A program made the position numbers and the translations under genes. Under the pieces are notes generated by a model. The model had not been told where the DNA came from. It saw only the letters and a list, made by a program, of their open reading frames with translations, and did no database searches. DNA of 46,785 nucleotides from CAZPWF01 sp964590725 (GTDB taxonomy: Bacteria; Patescibacteriota; Saccharimonadia; Saccharimonadales; JACQNP01): assembly GCA_964590725.1 (NCBI GenBank), contig CAZPWF010000005.1, forward strand, positions 1-46,785, read 5' to 3'. Shown here piece by piece: positions 23,195-31,592 of the stretch. Position 1 is the stretch's first letter. Each line of letters opens with the position of its first letter.

Positions 23195-24049
23195 CTACAA
23201 TTCAAGCGCAAGACGGGTCATTAGCAGCTTGCTGTTAGGCGTAACCCCTGAAATAGTGTCTTCACACTCTTGGATTAATTTGTATGAACGAACCAGCTTG
23301 CTAGCATTTGCCTCTGATGTTTTGCTACGCAATGATATCTGTATTATGCGTTTCAGAGCAAACAATAATTGGGATATATCCTGTAGATCAACTATGCTCT
23401 GCGCCATGAGTAACCTTTCGTACTTTTTGGACTGTAAAAAAGTCTTAGCAACCTGATAGTTTTCACTTTCAGAGTCATCATCAGTATTTGACAAGTTCGA
23501 GCTAATAAGTCCGACTCTACCTCCACTCATAGCATATGCACGCTCTATATCTGACAAGCTTAGGCCTTCTGCAGTATATGCGTCTATAATAGTTTGCTTC
23601 GAAGGTTGCGCAATATTCATAACCCTACAGCGTGACACAACTGTCTCGAGCAACATATTTGTAGTAGTAACCGACAGCATAATAACCGTACCTTCTGGCG
23701 GCTCTTCAAGAAGCTTTAGTAAAGCATTTTGAGCTTCTAATGTCATTTGTTCGGCAGAGTTAATTATAATAACCCTTGATGTTTTTCCATGAGAAGTCGG
23801 GCGTAGTTTAACAAAATTTCGTGCATCCCTAATTCTTTCAATAGAGATAGCTTTATCTTCTTTTATTATATATACATTCGGATTTTGATTAATATGATCC
23901 ATATCAATATTTAGTATTATAGAAGTGATGTGTTGAAGCGTAGTTTGTTTGCCTGTTCCGCTTCTACCGACCAAAAGAAGTGCATGGCTGGGATTGTCCA
24001 CGAACTCATCTAGCTGTTTTTTCATTCCTTGCTCAAGAATAATTTCCAT
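23195..24049 (-). CDS. holB: DNA polymerase III delta-prime-like clamp-loader subunit
   Basis: 284 aa. The N-terminal AAA+ domain has Walker A GRSGTGKQTT near residue 28, the IIINSAEQMTLEAQNALLKLLEEPPEGTVIML block typical of DnaX/HolB, and SRCR as the sensor-1/SRC motif. The C-terminal half is the diverged collar. The Cys zinc module of DnaX is absent, favouring delta-prime. It overlaps or abuts rluD upstream, with 3 bases between. Confidence 0.8.
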   Translation of the reverse strand: MEIILEQGMKKQLDEFVDNPSHALLLVGRSGTGKQTTLQHITSIILNIDMDHINQNPNVYIIKEDKAISIERIRDARNFVKLRPTSHGKTSRVIIINSAEQMTLEAQNALLKLLEEPPEGTVIMLSVTTTNMLLETVVSRCRVMNIAQPSKQTIIDAYTAEGLSLSDIERAYAMSGGRVGLISSNLSNTDDDSESENYQVAKTFLQSKKYERLLMAQSIVDLQDISQLLFALKRIIQISLRSKTSEANASKLVRSYKLIQECEDTISGVTPNSKLLMTRLALEL

Positions 24050-24052
24050 GTG

Positions 24053-24913
24053 TTATCTCATTTGCTCAAATACTTTTGGTACTGGGACAGAAAAAACCTT
24101 ACGCTGCCTATTTGGTAATGTTATTTCTAGTACGTGGGCATGTAAAAACAACCTATCTGCTGGCTCACCATCATAAAGAGTGTCCCCTATAATCGGGTGC
24201 TTGAGTTGCTTTAAATGCACTCTAAGTTGATGTGTGCGTCCAGTCTCAGGCTTAAGTTCAACTAATGATAGACCGTCATGAACATCAAGTGTTTTGTAAT
24301 GCGTTTTTGATGGCTTACCATTGATACCTACCCGAAACGTTTGTGGTTTTTGCGGGTTTCTTTCAATTGGCATATCAATAATTGCTTCAGGCGGGTTAAG
24401 CTCTCCTCTTATGAGAGCGATGTAAGTTTTCTTAACTTTGCGCTGCGAAAACTGCTTTTGCAGCCAAGATAACGCTTCGGGAGTTTTGGCACAGATCATC
24501 ACACCTGACGTTGCTCGATCTAAACGATGCACTATGCCGCTCCGTTCACCGTCTACCATTTCACTATGTTGCTGTACGAATGTAGCTACAGTAGCCTCTG
24601 GGTTAAATGCTCCCTTGCTGTGAGTCAATACGCCTTCAGGTTTGTTTATAACTAGACAGTCGTCATCTTCATATAATATTTCAAGCTGAATATCTGGTAT
24701 GATTGCCGTTTCTAACACTTCATCGTCGATAACTATTTTGTCACCATATTTTAGTGTGTATCCAGATTTTTGAGATTCACCATTAACTGTAATTTTGCCG
24801 TCTTTTAGAAGTTTCTGAACACTAGCCCTACTTATTTCTGGAAGCTGTTGCACCAAAAACGCATCTAACCTGTGTCGAATGTTATCTGTTGCCGCAAAAC
24901 TCAATACAGACAT
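24053..24913 (-). CDS. rluD: RluA/RluD-family 23S rRNA pseudouridine synthase
   Basis: 286 aa. An N-terminal S4 domain (RHRLDAFLVQQLPEISRASVQKLLKDGKITVNG) is followed by the catalytic GIVHRLDRATSGVMICAKT containing the HRLDRxTSG signature with the active-site Asp. LVELKPETGRTHQLRVHLKQLKHPIIGDTLY is also typical. The S4 domain and length fit RluD better than RluA, but the exact target uridines cannot be told. Its ATG overlaps the trpS stop. Confidence 0.88.
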   Translation of the reverse strand: MSVLSFAATDNIRHRLDAFLVQQLPEISRASVQKLLKDGKITVNGESQKSGYTLKYGDKIVIDDEVLETAIIPDIQLEILYEDDDCLVINKPEGVLTHSKGAFNPEATVATFVQQHSEMVDGERSGIVHRLDRATSGVMICAKTPEALSWLQKQFSQRKVKKTYIALIRGELNPPEAIIDMPIERNPQKPQTFRVGINGKPSKTHYKTLDVHDGLSLVELKPETGRTHQLRVHLKQLKHPIIGDTLYDGEPADRLFLHAHVLEITLPNRQRKVFSVPVPKVFEQMR

Positions 24914-25941
24914 TACGCTCGTAAACCAACAGCTCGTTGAACTCGCAAAAGTGTTTCATTGGCAACTTTGTTCATCGTAATTTCAGACTGCTCGAGCTTA
25001 TTTTGTATTATATTATCGTCAACACTTGCTAGTTTAGACTGAAAATCAGTAAGAAACGTTGCAGTTGTTGACGCTACGGCATTTTTTAATGGTCCGTATT
25101 GCGTATGGCCACTATACTCTTTGATTACATCATTTATTGACCTGCCGCTCAACATGGCAAGTATATCTAACAAATTACTGACACCTGGCTGATTATCATA
25201 ATCATACTCAATCCTACCTAAGCTGTCTGTTGTAGCGCTCATAATTTTCTTAGTTGCAACTTCTGGAGAATCGCCTAAGAAAATAACACCCTTACCAGAC
25301 TCATCGGATTTGCTCATCTTTTTTTCGGGGTGTAACAAGTCACGTATGCGCAATCTTTTAGACGTGCTAGCAAAAGCTATTTGTTCTTTTTCGGCCTTTG
25401 GCAAGATGAACAGCTCAGTATCAAATTTGTTGTTTAACCTTATCGCAATATCGCGCGCTAACTCTACATGTTGTGTTTGATCAGCCCCAACCGGCACATA
25501 TGTAGCGCCGTATAGTAGAATGTCGGCAGCCATTAGCACCGGATAATCAAAAAGCCCTGCGCTGACATTCTTCTGGCCATCACCTTTTTCTTTGAACTGA
25601 GTCATACGATTTAGCTCACCCATATAAGTAAAGCAATTTAATATAACGGCAAGCTCGCTGTGTGCAGGTATATAACTCTGTCGGTATATATAAGTGCTTT
25701 CGTCGCGCAAATCAAGGCCTGTAGCCACAAACAATTTTACATTGTGCATCGTTTGTCCATAAAGCAGGCTGTGATCAATTGGGGTAGTAAAACTATGCAA
25801 GTCAGGAACAAATAAGTTAATTTGATACTTTTCGGCGTATTTATTCTGCATTTCTACAATAGGAAGTAAAGCGCCCAAATAGTTTCCTAGGTGCAGATCG
25901 TTATTTGCCCTCAATCCTGTTAAAATTACTGGTTTACTCAT
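24913..25941 (-). CDS. trpS: Tryptophanyl-tRNA synthetase
   Basis: 342 aa from the ATG at 25941, chosen because AAGGAG lies 5 bases upstream. Class I signatures: NNDLHLGNYLGAL (HIGH variant) near residue 15 and KMSKS near 207. VPVGADQTQHVELARDIA is typical of TrpRS. It charges tRNA-Trp, whose gene lies 13 kb away. It heads the trpS-rluD-holB-TPR operon. Confidence 0.96.
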   Translation of the reverse strand: MSKPVILTGLRANNDLHLGNYLGALLPIVEMQNKYAEKYQINLFVPDLHSFTTPIDHSLLYGQTMHNVKLFVATGLDLRDESTYIYRQSYIPAHSELAVILNCFTYMGELNRMTQFKEKGDGQKNVSAGLFDYPVLMAADILLYGATYVPVGADQTQHVELARDIAIRLNNKFDTELFILPKAEKEQIAFASTSKRLRIRDLLHPEKKMSKSDESGKGVIFLGDSPEVATKKIMSATTDSLGRIEYDYDNQPGVSNLLDILAMLSGRSINDVIKEYSGHTQYGPLKNAVASTTATFLTDFQSKLASVDDNIIQNKLEQSEITMNKVANETLLRVQRAVGLRA

Positions 25942-26094
25942 ATTCACTCCTTATTATAACTGATTTCCGGTTTTCATGCCCTGTTCAAACACCGGATTAA
26001 TATTCAGGTTAACAAAAATTTCTAGAGCATTGATAAGGCCTCCGGGTTTCTGATTATTTATGATCACCCTGAGCTTTGTAAATCCTGTTAATAT

Positions 26095-26289
26095 TCATTG
26101 TTCTGACCCGTCTTGACTTGGTAGCTGCAATTCTGGGGTTTTCAGTATCTCTTCTCGCAACCTATTTAAGTGTCCAGCAAGACCAGTAGTTGCTGTACGG
26201 TCGGGCATGTATGTGTCCGCATTCTCATTTTGATGACCAGCTTGAGGCTGCATGTCCGCATCTAGGCTCTCAGTAGATTGATTTTTCAT
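26095..26289 (-). CDS. Small hypothetical protein
   Basis: 64 aa with AAGGAG 8 bases before the ATG. Polar and likely disordered except for GLAGHLNRLREEILKTPELQ, which could form a helix. No family recognised. It follows structured RNA element A and its terminator, so its expression may depend on readthrough. The gap 25942-26094 after it holds no gene I can support. Confidence 0.6.
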   Translation of the reverse strand: MKNQSTESLDADMQPQAGHQNENADTYMPDRTATTGLAGHLNRLREEILKTPELQLPSQDGSEQ

Positions 26290-26310
26290 TATTATTCTCC
26301 TTTTACATTT

Positions 26311-26334
26311 AAAAAACCGCCCTTTGTGTGGCGG
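26311..26334 (-). terminator. Terminator after RNA element A
   Basis: CCGCC/GGCGG with an 8-base loop, followed on the minus strand by six U's. Confidence 0.75.
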
Positions 26335-26362
26335 AAAAATGTTCGATTGTATTTATAATTTA

Positions 26363-26445
26363 TTGACAATGAAAAATCGTCCGCCACGCGTTGTGGGGTG
26401 TAAACCAGAAGGCATAGAACTGATTTATCACAGATTTCATAGCTA
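26363..26445 (-). ncRNA. Structured RNA element A (paralog of 27013-27095)
   Basis: About 83 bases, roughly three-quarters identical to element B. Stem 1 is UAAAUCAG/CUGGUUUA plus GUG/CAC across a bulged A (26398-26408 with 26420-26431), with loop UUCUAUGCCUU. Stem 2 is CCAC/GTGG around a 5-base loop (26384-26396). A promoter ends at its 5' edge and a terminator follows, so a transcript of about 135 bases is predicted. Stem 1 has a G-U pair only on this strand. Confidence 0.6.
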
Positions 26446-26449
26446 TTAG

Positions 26450-26478
26450 ACGATACTACCTTACGTTCGCACTGTCAA
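26450..26478 (-). promoter_or_regulatory. Promoter of RNA element A
   Basis: TTGACA (26473-26478), 17 bases, TATCGT (26450-26455) on the minus strand. The predicted start near 26443 coincides with the edge of the conserved element. Confidence 0.6.
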
Positions 26479-26482
26479 GTTA

Positions 26483-26908
26483 CTATAAAGACTGGATAAT
26501 TTCTTCGATTGCATCAATGGCGGCATCGAGGTCCGCTTCTGTAACAACTTCAGCTTCAGCTTCGCATTCAGCCTGCCAAAACTCTTCGAACGATACGACA
26601 TTAGGATCGAGCATATCCGCTTCCACTGCGTCGAGCTCAGCAGCGTCTGTTTTTACCAATTCTTTTGATGCAAGCATAATAAGCCAAGTGGCTCTTTCGT
26701 CACCGATCTCTGCAGATCCATAAATTGTATCGATGTCGTACTCAATAGCAATAGGATGCTGGTCTGCAACAGAGGAATCTGACTCGAGCGCACCTTCTAT
26801 AGTTAAACCACCTAAAGCGTACGCCATATCATTACATGTTATAGGCTCAATAATTAAACTTAAACTGTTAGCAAAATCCTGCCGTACTTCTTGCATTTGG
26901 TCGCTCAT
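26483..26908 (-). CDS. Hypothetical highly acidic protein
   Basis: 141 aa from the ATG at 26908 with GGAGG 5 bases upstream; longer in-frame starts lack an SD. Family not recognised. The C-terminal half is very rich in Glu, Asp and Ala (EFWQAECEAEAEVVTEADLDAAIDAIEE). The middle looks globular (ATWLIMLASKELVK). Its stop overlaps the -35 region of element A. Confidence 0.65.
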   Translation of the reverse strand: MSDQMQEVRQDFANSLSLIIEPITCNDMAYALGGLTIEGALESDSSVADQHPIAIEYDIDTIYGSAEIGDERATWLIMLASKELVKTDAAELDAVEADMLDPNVVSFEEFWQAECEAEAEVVTEADLDAAIDAIEEIIQSL

Positions 26909-26932
26909 GTATCCTCCTACTAATTTAGCAGT

Positions 26933-26941
26933 AGTATACCA
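26933..26941 (-). promoter_or_regulatory. Extended -10 promoter of the 26908 gene
   Basis: TGGTATACT on the minus strand; start near 26926 and an 18-base leader with AGGAGG. It lies downstream of element B's hairpin, so the gene need not share element B's transcript. Confidence 0.5.
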
Positions 26942-26955
26942 TATTCCCAAATAGT

Positions 26956-26980
26956 AAACCCCACCTTTGCGATGGAGTTT
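26956..26980 (-). terminator. Hairpin after RNA element B
   Basis: AAACUCCA/UGGGGUUU on the minus-strand RNA, 8 bp with one U-G. The U-tract is weak (UUUACUAUUU). It takes the place that the terminator has after element A. Confidence 0.45.
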
Positions 26981-27012
26981 TGAAAGTCGAATGGTCAATT
27001 TTAGTTATATTT

Positions 27013-27095
27013 TTGACATAAATAATCGTTTGTCACGCATAGTGAGGCATAAACCAGAAAGTATAGAACTGATTTATGATAGACTTCATACCCAA
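27013..27095 (-). ncRNA. Structured RNA element B (paralog of 26363-26445)
   Basis: Same layout as element A. Stem 1 is 10 bp (27048-27057 with 27069-27078), loop UUCUAUACUUU. Stem 2 is TCAC/GTGA (27033-27045), where element A has CCAC/GTGG: a C-G to U-A compensatory change. No good promoter was found on the minus strand. The element is also about 90 bases upstream of the plus-strand gene at 27183, so the strand is less certain than for A. Confidence 0.55.
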
Positions 27096-27182
27096 GTTCT
27101 ACGTTTGATTATCAAATTTACTAACATAGCTATTGTATTATTGTCGTAGTTATGATATTGTAATTTAATTATTGGAGATAAT

Positions 27183-27833
27183 ATGGACCGCCCAGATCAA
27201 CATTTATGGGACTTATTCGATAAAGCACAAACTGGAGAACTACAGTCCGCCGAAGCACGTAAATTGGGCATGCAAGTTAACCCATACTACCTATCTGACA
27301 AAATTGCAGACACTAGAGAGATCGCAACCGCTATGGAGCTTCTCCCGTGGTTGCAAAATGTACATCAGAATCTTGGAAGTGGGAAAATTATGGCAGATAC
27401 CTTTCAAGAACAATACGAAGAAGGAGTCGATGCTGAACGTATAATCTTCCTTAAAGGCGTGTGGGTCCTAAAACGTACTGGGCTGGTGTCGATTACAGAA
27501 GTTAGTGATAGTACTGGAGGCCAACTCCCAAACAAAACTTACAGTATAAGCCGAAGGGCCATAACTGCAAACTATCGTGAGGTCCTACCTCCGTACCAAC
27601 CTAGCTGTTCAGGCTGTTTAGGTCGTGTAGCGCTTGCTGGGGGCGTAGGTATTGGTGTTACTGTCGCGGAATCAGCTGCTTTCAATGAAATAATTACAGG
27701 TGACGTTTACAGATGGGCTCAGGGCATGATTTTTGTTGGTGCCACCATGATGGGTATAGGGCTAGCCGAGAAATCAATCGCTACCATTCAGGCTGCCAAA
27801 GTTTATAGAAGTTACCATAGTAGCGAAGAATAA
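27183..27833 (+). CDS. Hypothetical protein with C-terminal hydrophobic segments
   Basis: 216 aa, ATG with GGAG 7 bases upstream. Family not recognised. The first 150 residues look soluble and mixed alpha/beta. A SCSGC pair of Cys near residue 142 precedes two hydrophobic stretches (VALAGGVGIGVTVAESAAF and GMIFVGATMMGIGLAEKS) that may be membrane helices, so the bulk would be cytoplasmic with a C-terminal hairpin anchor. Single-gene unit on the opposite strand to its neighbours. Confidence 0.65.
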   Translation: MDRPDQHLWDLFDKAQTGELQSAEARKLGMQVNPYYLSDKIADTREIATAMELLPWLQNVHQNLGSGKIMADTFQEQYEEGVDAERIIFLKGVWVLKRTGLVSITEVSDSTGGQLPNKTYSISRRAITANYREVLPPYQPSCSGCLGRVALAGGVGIGVTVAESAAFNEIITGDVYRWAQGMIFVGATMMGIGLAEKSIATIQAAKVYRSYHSSEE

Positions 27834-27845
27834 TTTACGTAACCA

Positions 27846-27878
27846 AAAAACCCCTTGGCAGTAAGCTTCGGGGTTTTT
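27846..27878. terminator. Bidirectional terminator
   Basis: AAAAACCCC and GGGGTTTTT around a 15-base loop. It serves the plus-strand gene ending at 27833 and rpsI ending at 27900. Confidence 0.85.
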
Positions 27879-27899
27879 ACATTGCCAGCATAAGTAATT

Positions 27900-28298
27900 C
27901 TAGCGCTTAGTGAACTGGCGTTGCTTACGTGCACCCTTGAGGCCGAACTTCTTGCGTTCTTTCTCTCTTGGGTCTCGTCCAAGCAGATCGGCACGCTTAA
28001 GCGTACTTTTGAGATCTTCGTTCATGACAGCTAGTGCTTTAGCGATACCAAGTTTGATTGCATCTACCTGGCCAGCATGACCTCCGCCGGAAACAACAAC
28101 AGATACATCATATTTGTTTTCAATTTCCAGAACCTTAAAGGGTAGAGATAGCTCATTAAGCAGATTCTTGCTATCAGCTAAGTACTCTGCTGCTGGCTTA
28201 TCGTTAATAACGATATTACCCTTGCCGTTCATTAGTCGAACGCGAGCAGTTGCGCTTTTTCTTCTACCTAAAGCATAAAAGTAATTTTTTTCAGCCAT
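27900..28298 (-). CDS. rpsI: Ribosomal protein uS9
   Basis: 132 aa, normal length. NYFYALGRRKSATARVRLMNGKGNIVIN at the start and the basic KKFGLKGARKQRQFTKR tail, whose last residues reach the P-site tRNA. TAATG overlap with rplM. Last gene of the supercluster before the terminator at 27846. Confidence 0.97.
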   Translation of the reverse strand: MAEKNYFYALGRRKSATARVRLMNGKGNIVINDKPAAEYLADSKNLLNELSLPFKVLEIENKYDVSVVVSGGGHAGQVDAIKLGIAKALAVMNEDLKSTLKRADLLGRDPREKERKKFGLKGARKQRQFTKR

Positions 28299-28738
28299 TA
28301 TTTCGCCTCTTTCAAGTTGAGTATTTCTGGCTTTTGAGCAGCATGGTTATGCGTTTCGCCAGCGTATACCTTAAGTCTTTGTAGTCGATCAGCACGTAGT
28401 TTATTAACAGGGAGCATACCTCTGATAGAATGAATGATAACTTGAGTGGAATCTTTTGCCATCTTCTCTTTCAGTGTCGCCTCTTTTAATCCACCCGGGT
28501 AGTGGCTATGGTGGTAATACATCTTCTTTTCGATCTTGTCGCCGGTAACTACCAATTGGTCAGCATTGATCACGATAACGAAATCACCACAATCGATATG
28601 CTTCGTAAACATCGGCTTACCTTTGCCAGTTAGTAAGTTTGCACACACAGTTGAAACGCGACCAAGTGGTAGCTCTGATGCGTCTATGACATACCATTTT
28701 CTAACTACATCTGTAGGTTTTGCGCTATAAGTCTTCAT
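28298..28738 (-). CDS. rplM: Ribosomal protein uL13
   Basis: 146 aa. RKWYVIDASELPLGRVSTVCANLLTGK near the start and YHHSHYPGGLKEATL, both typical. uL13 is an early 50S assembly protein. Its ATG overlaps the end of rplQ, and rpsI follows, the usual rplM-rpsI pair. Confidence 0.97.
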   Translation of the reverse strand: MKTYSAKPTDVVRKWYVIDASELPLGRVSTVCANLLTGKGKPMFTKHIDCGDFVIVINADQLVVTGDKIEKKMYYHHSHYPGGLKEATLKEKMAKDSTQVIIHSIRGMLPVNKLRADRLQRLKVYAGETHNHAAQKPEILNLKEAK

Positions 28739-29208
28739 TATGCTTTCACCTCAGCTTTCTTGGTTGTTTTCTTAACTACTGGAGACGCTTTCTCAGACTT
28801 AACAGTAGCGGGTTTCTTTGTAACTGGAGCTGCAGCAGGCGCAGCTGAAAGATCATCAACAAAACTAACGGATGCCATTTGTGCGTTATCACCACGACGA
28901 AGCGAAGTACGCTCGATCCTTAAATGACCACTAGTGCGTCCAGAAAGCTTAGGGGCAATTTCATCAACTAACTTATGAGCGCTACTGACAGTATCGAGTG
29001 AAGCTATTATTTGACGTCTGTTATGTAGATCGCCCTTCTTAGCCTTCGTAATTAGCTTCTCAACATAAGGAACTATTTCTTTGGCTTTTGGTAAAGTCGT
29101 CTCGATCTTCTCATAAATTATAAGTGATTCAGCTAGACCTTTTATAAGGGCTTCTCTCTGATCTCGTTCTCTATGGAATTTTCTTCCTTTATATCCGTGA
29201 CGATGCAT
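28738..29208 (-). CDS. rplQ: Ribosomal protein bL17 with C-terminal tail
   Basis: 156 aa. The core (MHRHGYKGRKFHRERDQREALIKGLAESLI, then GRTSGHLRIERTSLRRGDNAQMA) ends near residue 115. The last 40 residues are a low-complexity Ala/Lys/Pro/Val tail not seen in the usual 120-aa protein. It follows rpoA with 1 base between. Confidence 0.95.
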   Translation of the reverse strand: MHRHGYKGRKFHRERDQREALIKGLAESLIIYEKIETTLPKAKEIVPYVEKLITKAKKGDLHNRRQIIASLDTVSSAHKLVDEIAPKLSGRTSGHLRIERTSLRRGDNAQMASVSFVDDLSAAPAAAPVTKKPATVKSEKASPVVKKTTKKAEVKA

Positions 29209-29209
29209 G

Positions 29210-30148
29210 CTAGAGCTCCATCTCCGACATTTTTTCTTTTACCTCATCAAGTGCTTTGCTACCAAAACCTTTAAGTTCACGGAGTTCACTGTCGCTAAGG
29301 CTAAATAGATCTCGCAGTGTATGGATATCGTTGTTTATGAGTGCGTTAGTTGTGCGAGCTGAAAGATTAAGATCCTCAATAGGCGTCATTAGCTCAGCAG
29401 ACTCATCTGTCTCATCAAGCGTGTCGTTATCTTGCACACTCAGGGGAGCGCTTACTTCTACGCGCGTCTGTCCAGCAAGAGCAGTGTATTGATTAACAAG
29501 GATGGCAGCAGACTCTTCGAAAGCGTCACGTGGGGTGATAGATCCGTCGGTATCAATAGTAATTAATAACTTATCTAGATCTGTTATTTGACCTACACGA
29601 GTGTTTTCTACTTTATATCGGACTCGGAGTACCGGGCTAAAGATTGCATCAAGAGCAATCATGTCACTCTGCTTCTTAGCAGCAACTTCTTCAATAGTAC
29701 GATAACCTCGGCCTGTTTCAACAACTAGATCCATAACAAAGCCTGATTTATCATCATCAATAGTACAAATGTAATGATCTGGGTTTACGATTTCAACGTC
29801 TGCGTTGACCTGGATGTCTTTTGCAGTAACCTTGCCCTTGCCTTTTTTGACAATACGAATTGTCTGAGCATCGTTACCAAATACACGAAAGCGGACACCC
29901 TTTAGGTTAAGCATGATGTCAACTATATCTTCTTTTACACCCTTAACGGTTGTAAATTCGTGAGTTGCTCCTTCGATCTTGAACGAAGTAACGGCGGCAC
30001 CTGCAATACTTGAAAGCAATACGCGTCGTAATGAGTTACCAAGTGTCATGCCATAGCCTGTGTGCAAAGGTTCTACAGCGAAAGTTGCGCTTGTAGTACT
30101 ATGCTCATCAACATGTACGATACCTGGTGTGTGGATTGTTTTTGACAT
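29210..30148 (-). CDS. rpoA: RNA polymerase alpha subunit
   Basis: 312 aa. The NTD (VEPLHTGYGMTLGNSLRRVLLSSIAGAAVTSF) carries the assembly signature. A linker follows near 225-240. The CTD has LNLSARTTNALINNDIHTLRDLFSLSDSELRELKGFGSKALDEVKEKM, the DNA-binding (HhH)2 fold. SD GGAGG precedes the ATG. Order rpsD-rpoA-rplQ is canonical. Confidence 0.97.
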   Translation of the reverse strand: MSKTIHTPGIVHVDEHSTTSATFAVEPLHTGYGMTLGNSLRRVLLSSIAGAAVTSFKIEGATHEFTTVKGVKEDIVDIMLNLKGVRFRVFGNDAQTIRIVKKGKGKVTAKDIQVNADVEIVNPDHYICTIDDDKSGFVMDLVVETGRGYRTIEEVAAKKQSDMIALDAIFSPVLRVRYKVENTRVGQITDLDKLLITIDTDGSITPRDAFEESAAILVNQYTALAGQTRVEVSAPLSVQDNDTLDETDESAELMTPIEDLNLSARTTNALINNDIHTLRDLFSLSDSELRELKGFGSKALDEVKEKMSEMEL

Positions 30149-30163
30149 TATTATTGCCTCCCT

Positions 30164-30784
30164 TTAGCGTGAGTAATACTCGACTATTAATTGTTCGTTT
30201 ATATCAGATTCTGCTTCTTCTCTAGTAGGTAAGCCAGTAATGGTAATCTCAAACTTCTTTCGATCTACTTTGAGCCAGCCTGGGACTAGGCTTGGTGCTG
30301 GACTAACATCATCAATTCTCTTAAAGTAGTCGGACTGCAGACTTTTAGCTCGAAGAACTAACTTATCGCCAGACTTAAGTCTAATTGATGGGATATCGAC
30401 ACGTCGGTCGTTTAGCATGAAGTGACCGTGAGTTACTAGCTGTCTAGCGGCTCGTCGGCTAGGCGCTAAACCTGCTCGATATACTGCGTTATCAGCGCGT
30501 TGTTCTAGAAACTGTAGTAATAATTCACCCGACTGACCTTGTTTCTTAGTCGCTTCCTTCATTAAGTTACTGAACTGCTTCTCAAGAAGACCGTATAGTC
30601 TCTTAACTTTTTGCTTTTCACGCAACTGTAGCGAATATTGACTTGGTTTATTGCGACGTTGGTTGTTGCCTTGTTGTCCGCCCGGAGGAGTAGAGCGCTT
30701 AAGTAGCGCTTTGTGAGCCTTGGGGTGGAGAGCATAGCCCTCGCGTCGGCTCATTTTTACAATTGATTGAGTATCTCTAGCCAT
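30164..30784 (-). CDS. rpsD: Ribosomal protein uS4
   Basis: 206 aa from the ATG at 30784, which has AAGGA 7 bases upstream; the longer form would overlap rpsK and lacks an SD. YGLLEKQFSNLMKEA, then the S4 domain RADNAVYRAGLAPSRRAARQLVTHGHFMLNDRRVDIPS. There are no Cys in the N-terminal region, so this is the zinc-free form. It is a primary 16S rRNA binder. Confidence 0.96.
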   Translation of the reverse strand: MARDTQSIVKMSRREGYALHPKAHKALLKRSTPPGGQQGNNQRRNKPSQYSLQLREKQKVKRLYGLLEKQFSNLMKEATKKQGQSGELLLQFLEQRADNAVYRAGLAPSRRAARQLVTHGHFMLNDRRVDIPSIRLKSGDKLVLRAKSLQSDYFKRIDDVSPAPSLVPGWLKVDRKKFEITITGLPTREEAESDINEQLIVEYYSR

Positions 30785-30792
30785 ATTAGTCC

Positions 30793-31188
30793 TTAAATCC
30801 TTCGCGCCTTGCGTGGACGACAACCACCGTGCGGTACACCTGTTACGTCCTTAATACTCTCAACTTGAATATCAAATGCTTGTAATGATCGCACTGCTGC
30901 ATCGCGACCTAGCCCGATGCCTTTTATGTGTACATTTACTTTTGATGTGCCATGGAGCTGTTTGACTGCCTGAGCAGCCTTTTCGACTGCAACTTGTGCA
31001 GCATATGCGGTTCCTTTTTTTGAACCACGGAAACCACAACCGCCAGCACTCGCGGTAGTTAATGCGCCGCCATTTTGATCAGTAAAGGTAATAATCGTAT
31101 TATTAAAAGTTGCCAAAACGTGCATCTGTCCAAAAGGTACAGAGCGCTTAGCTTTCTTCTTCTTAACTGCTGTTGATAATTCTGCCAC
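30793..31188 (-). CDS. rpsK: Ribosomal protein uS11
   Basis: 131 aa. HVLATFNNTIITFTDQNGGALTTASAGGCGFRGSKKGTAYAAQ in the core and VTGVPHGGCRPRKARRI at the end, both diagnostic. It sits on the 30S platform. Canonical place between rpsM and rpsD. Confidence 0.97.
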   Translation of the reverse strand: MAELSTAVKKKKAKRSVPFGQMHVLATFNNTIITFTDQNGGALTTASAGGCGFRGSKKGTAYAAQVAVEKAAQAVKQLHGTSKVNVHIKGIGLGRDAAVRSLQAFDIQVESIKDVTGVPHGGCRPRKARRI

Positions 31189-31202
31189 TTATTATTCCGT
31201 CC

Positions 31203-31589
31203 TTATGTCTTAGATGCTGACTTAGGTTGTGCGCCACCGACAGCGACACGCCTACCTCTACGGGTTCGACCGTTGGTGCGTGTGCGCTGGCCTCGACTTG
31301 GAAGACTATTCTTATGTCGAAGACCGCGATAACTGTTAATATCTTTCAATCGTTTGATGTTGCCGACTACTACTCTTTGAAGTTCACCTTCAACAAGATA
31401 GTCGTCGTTGATCGCGTCTTGAATTCTTGAAATTTCGCTATCAGTAAGATCTTTAGCTCGTACGGTTGGTTCAACCTTAGCGACCGCTAAAATATCTGCA
31501 CTTGTTTTAGGGCCTATACCGTAGACATAGGTGAGCGCAACATGAATTTGTTTACTATCTGGAATCGTAACACCTGAAATTCTTGGCAT
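31203..31589 (-). CDS. rpsM: Ribosomal protein uS13
   Basis: 128 aa. Begins MPRISGVTIPDSKQIHVALTYVYGIG with the HhH region, and ends with the basic LPSRGQRTRTNGRTRRGRR tail that contacts tRNA. It follows rpmJ with 3 bases between. Confidence 0.97.
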   Translation of the reverse strand: MPRISGVTIPDSKQIHVALTYVYGIGPKTSADILAVAKVEPTVRAKDLTDSEISRIQDAINDDYLVEGELQRVVVGNIKRLKDINSYRGLRHKNSLPSRGQRTRTNGRTRRGRRVAVGGAQPKSASKT

Positions 31590-31592
31590 ATC

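Noticed and set aside
26001..26098. TTAATATTCA direct repeat after trpS
   Set aside because: Ten AT-rich bases; expected by chance.
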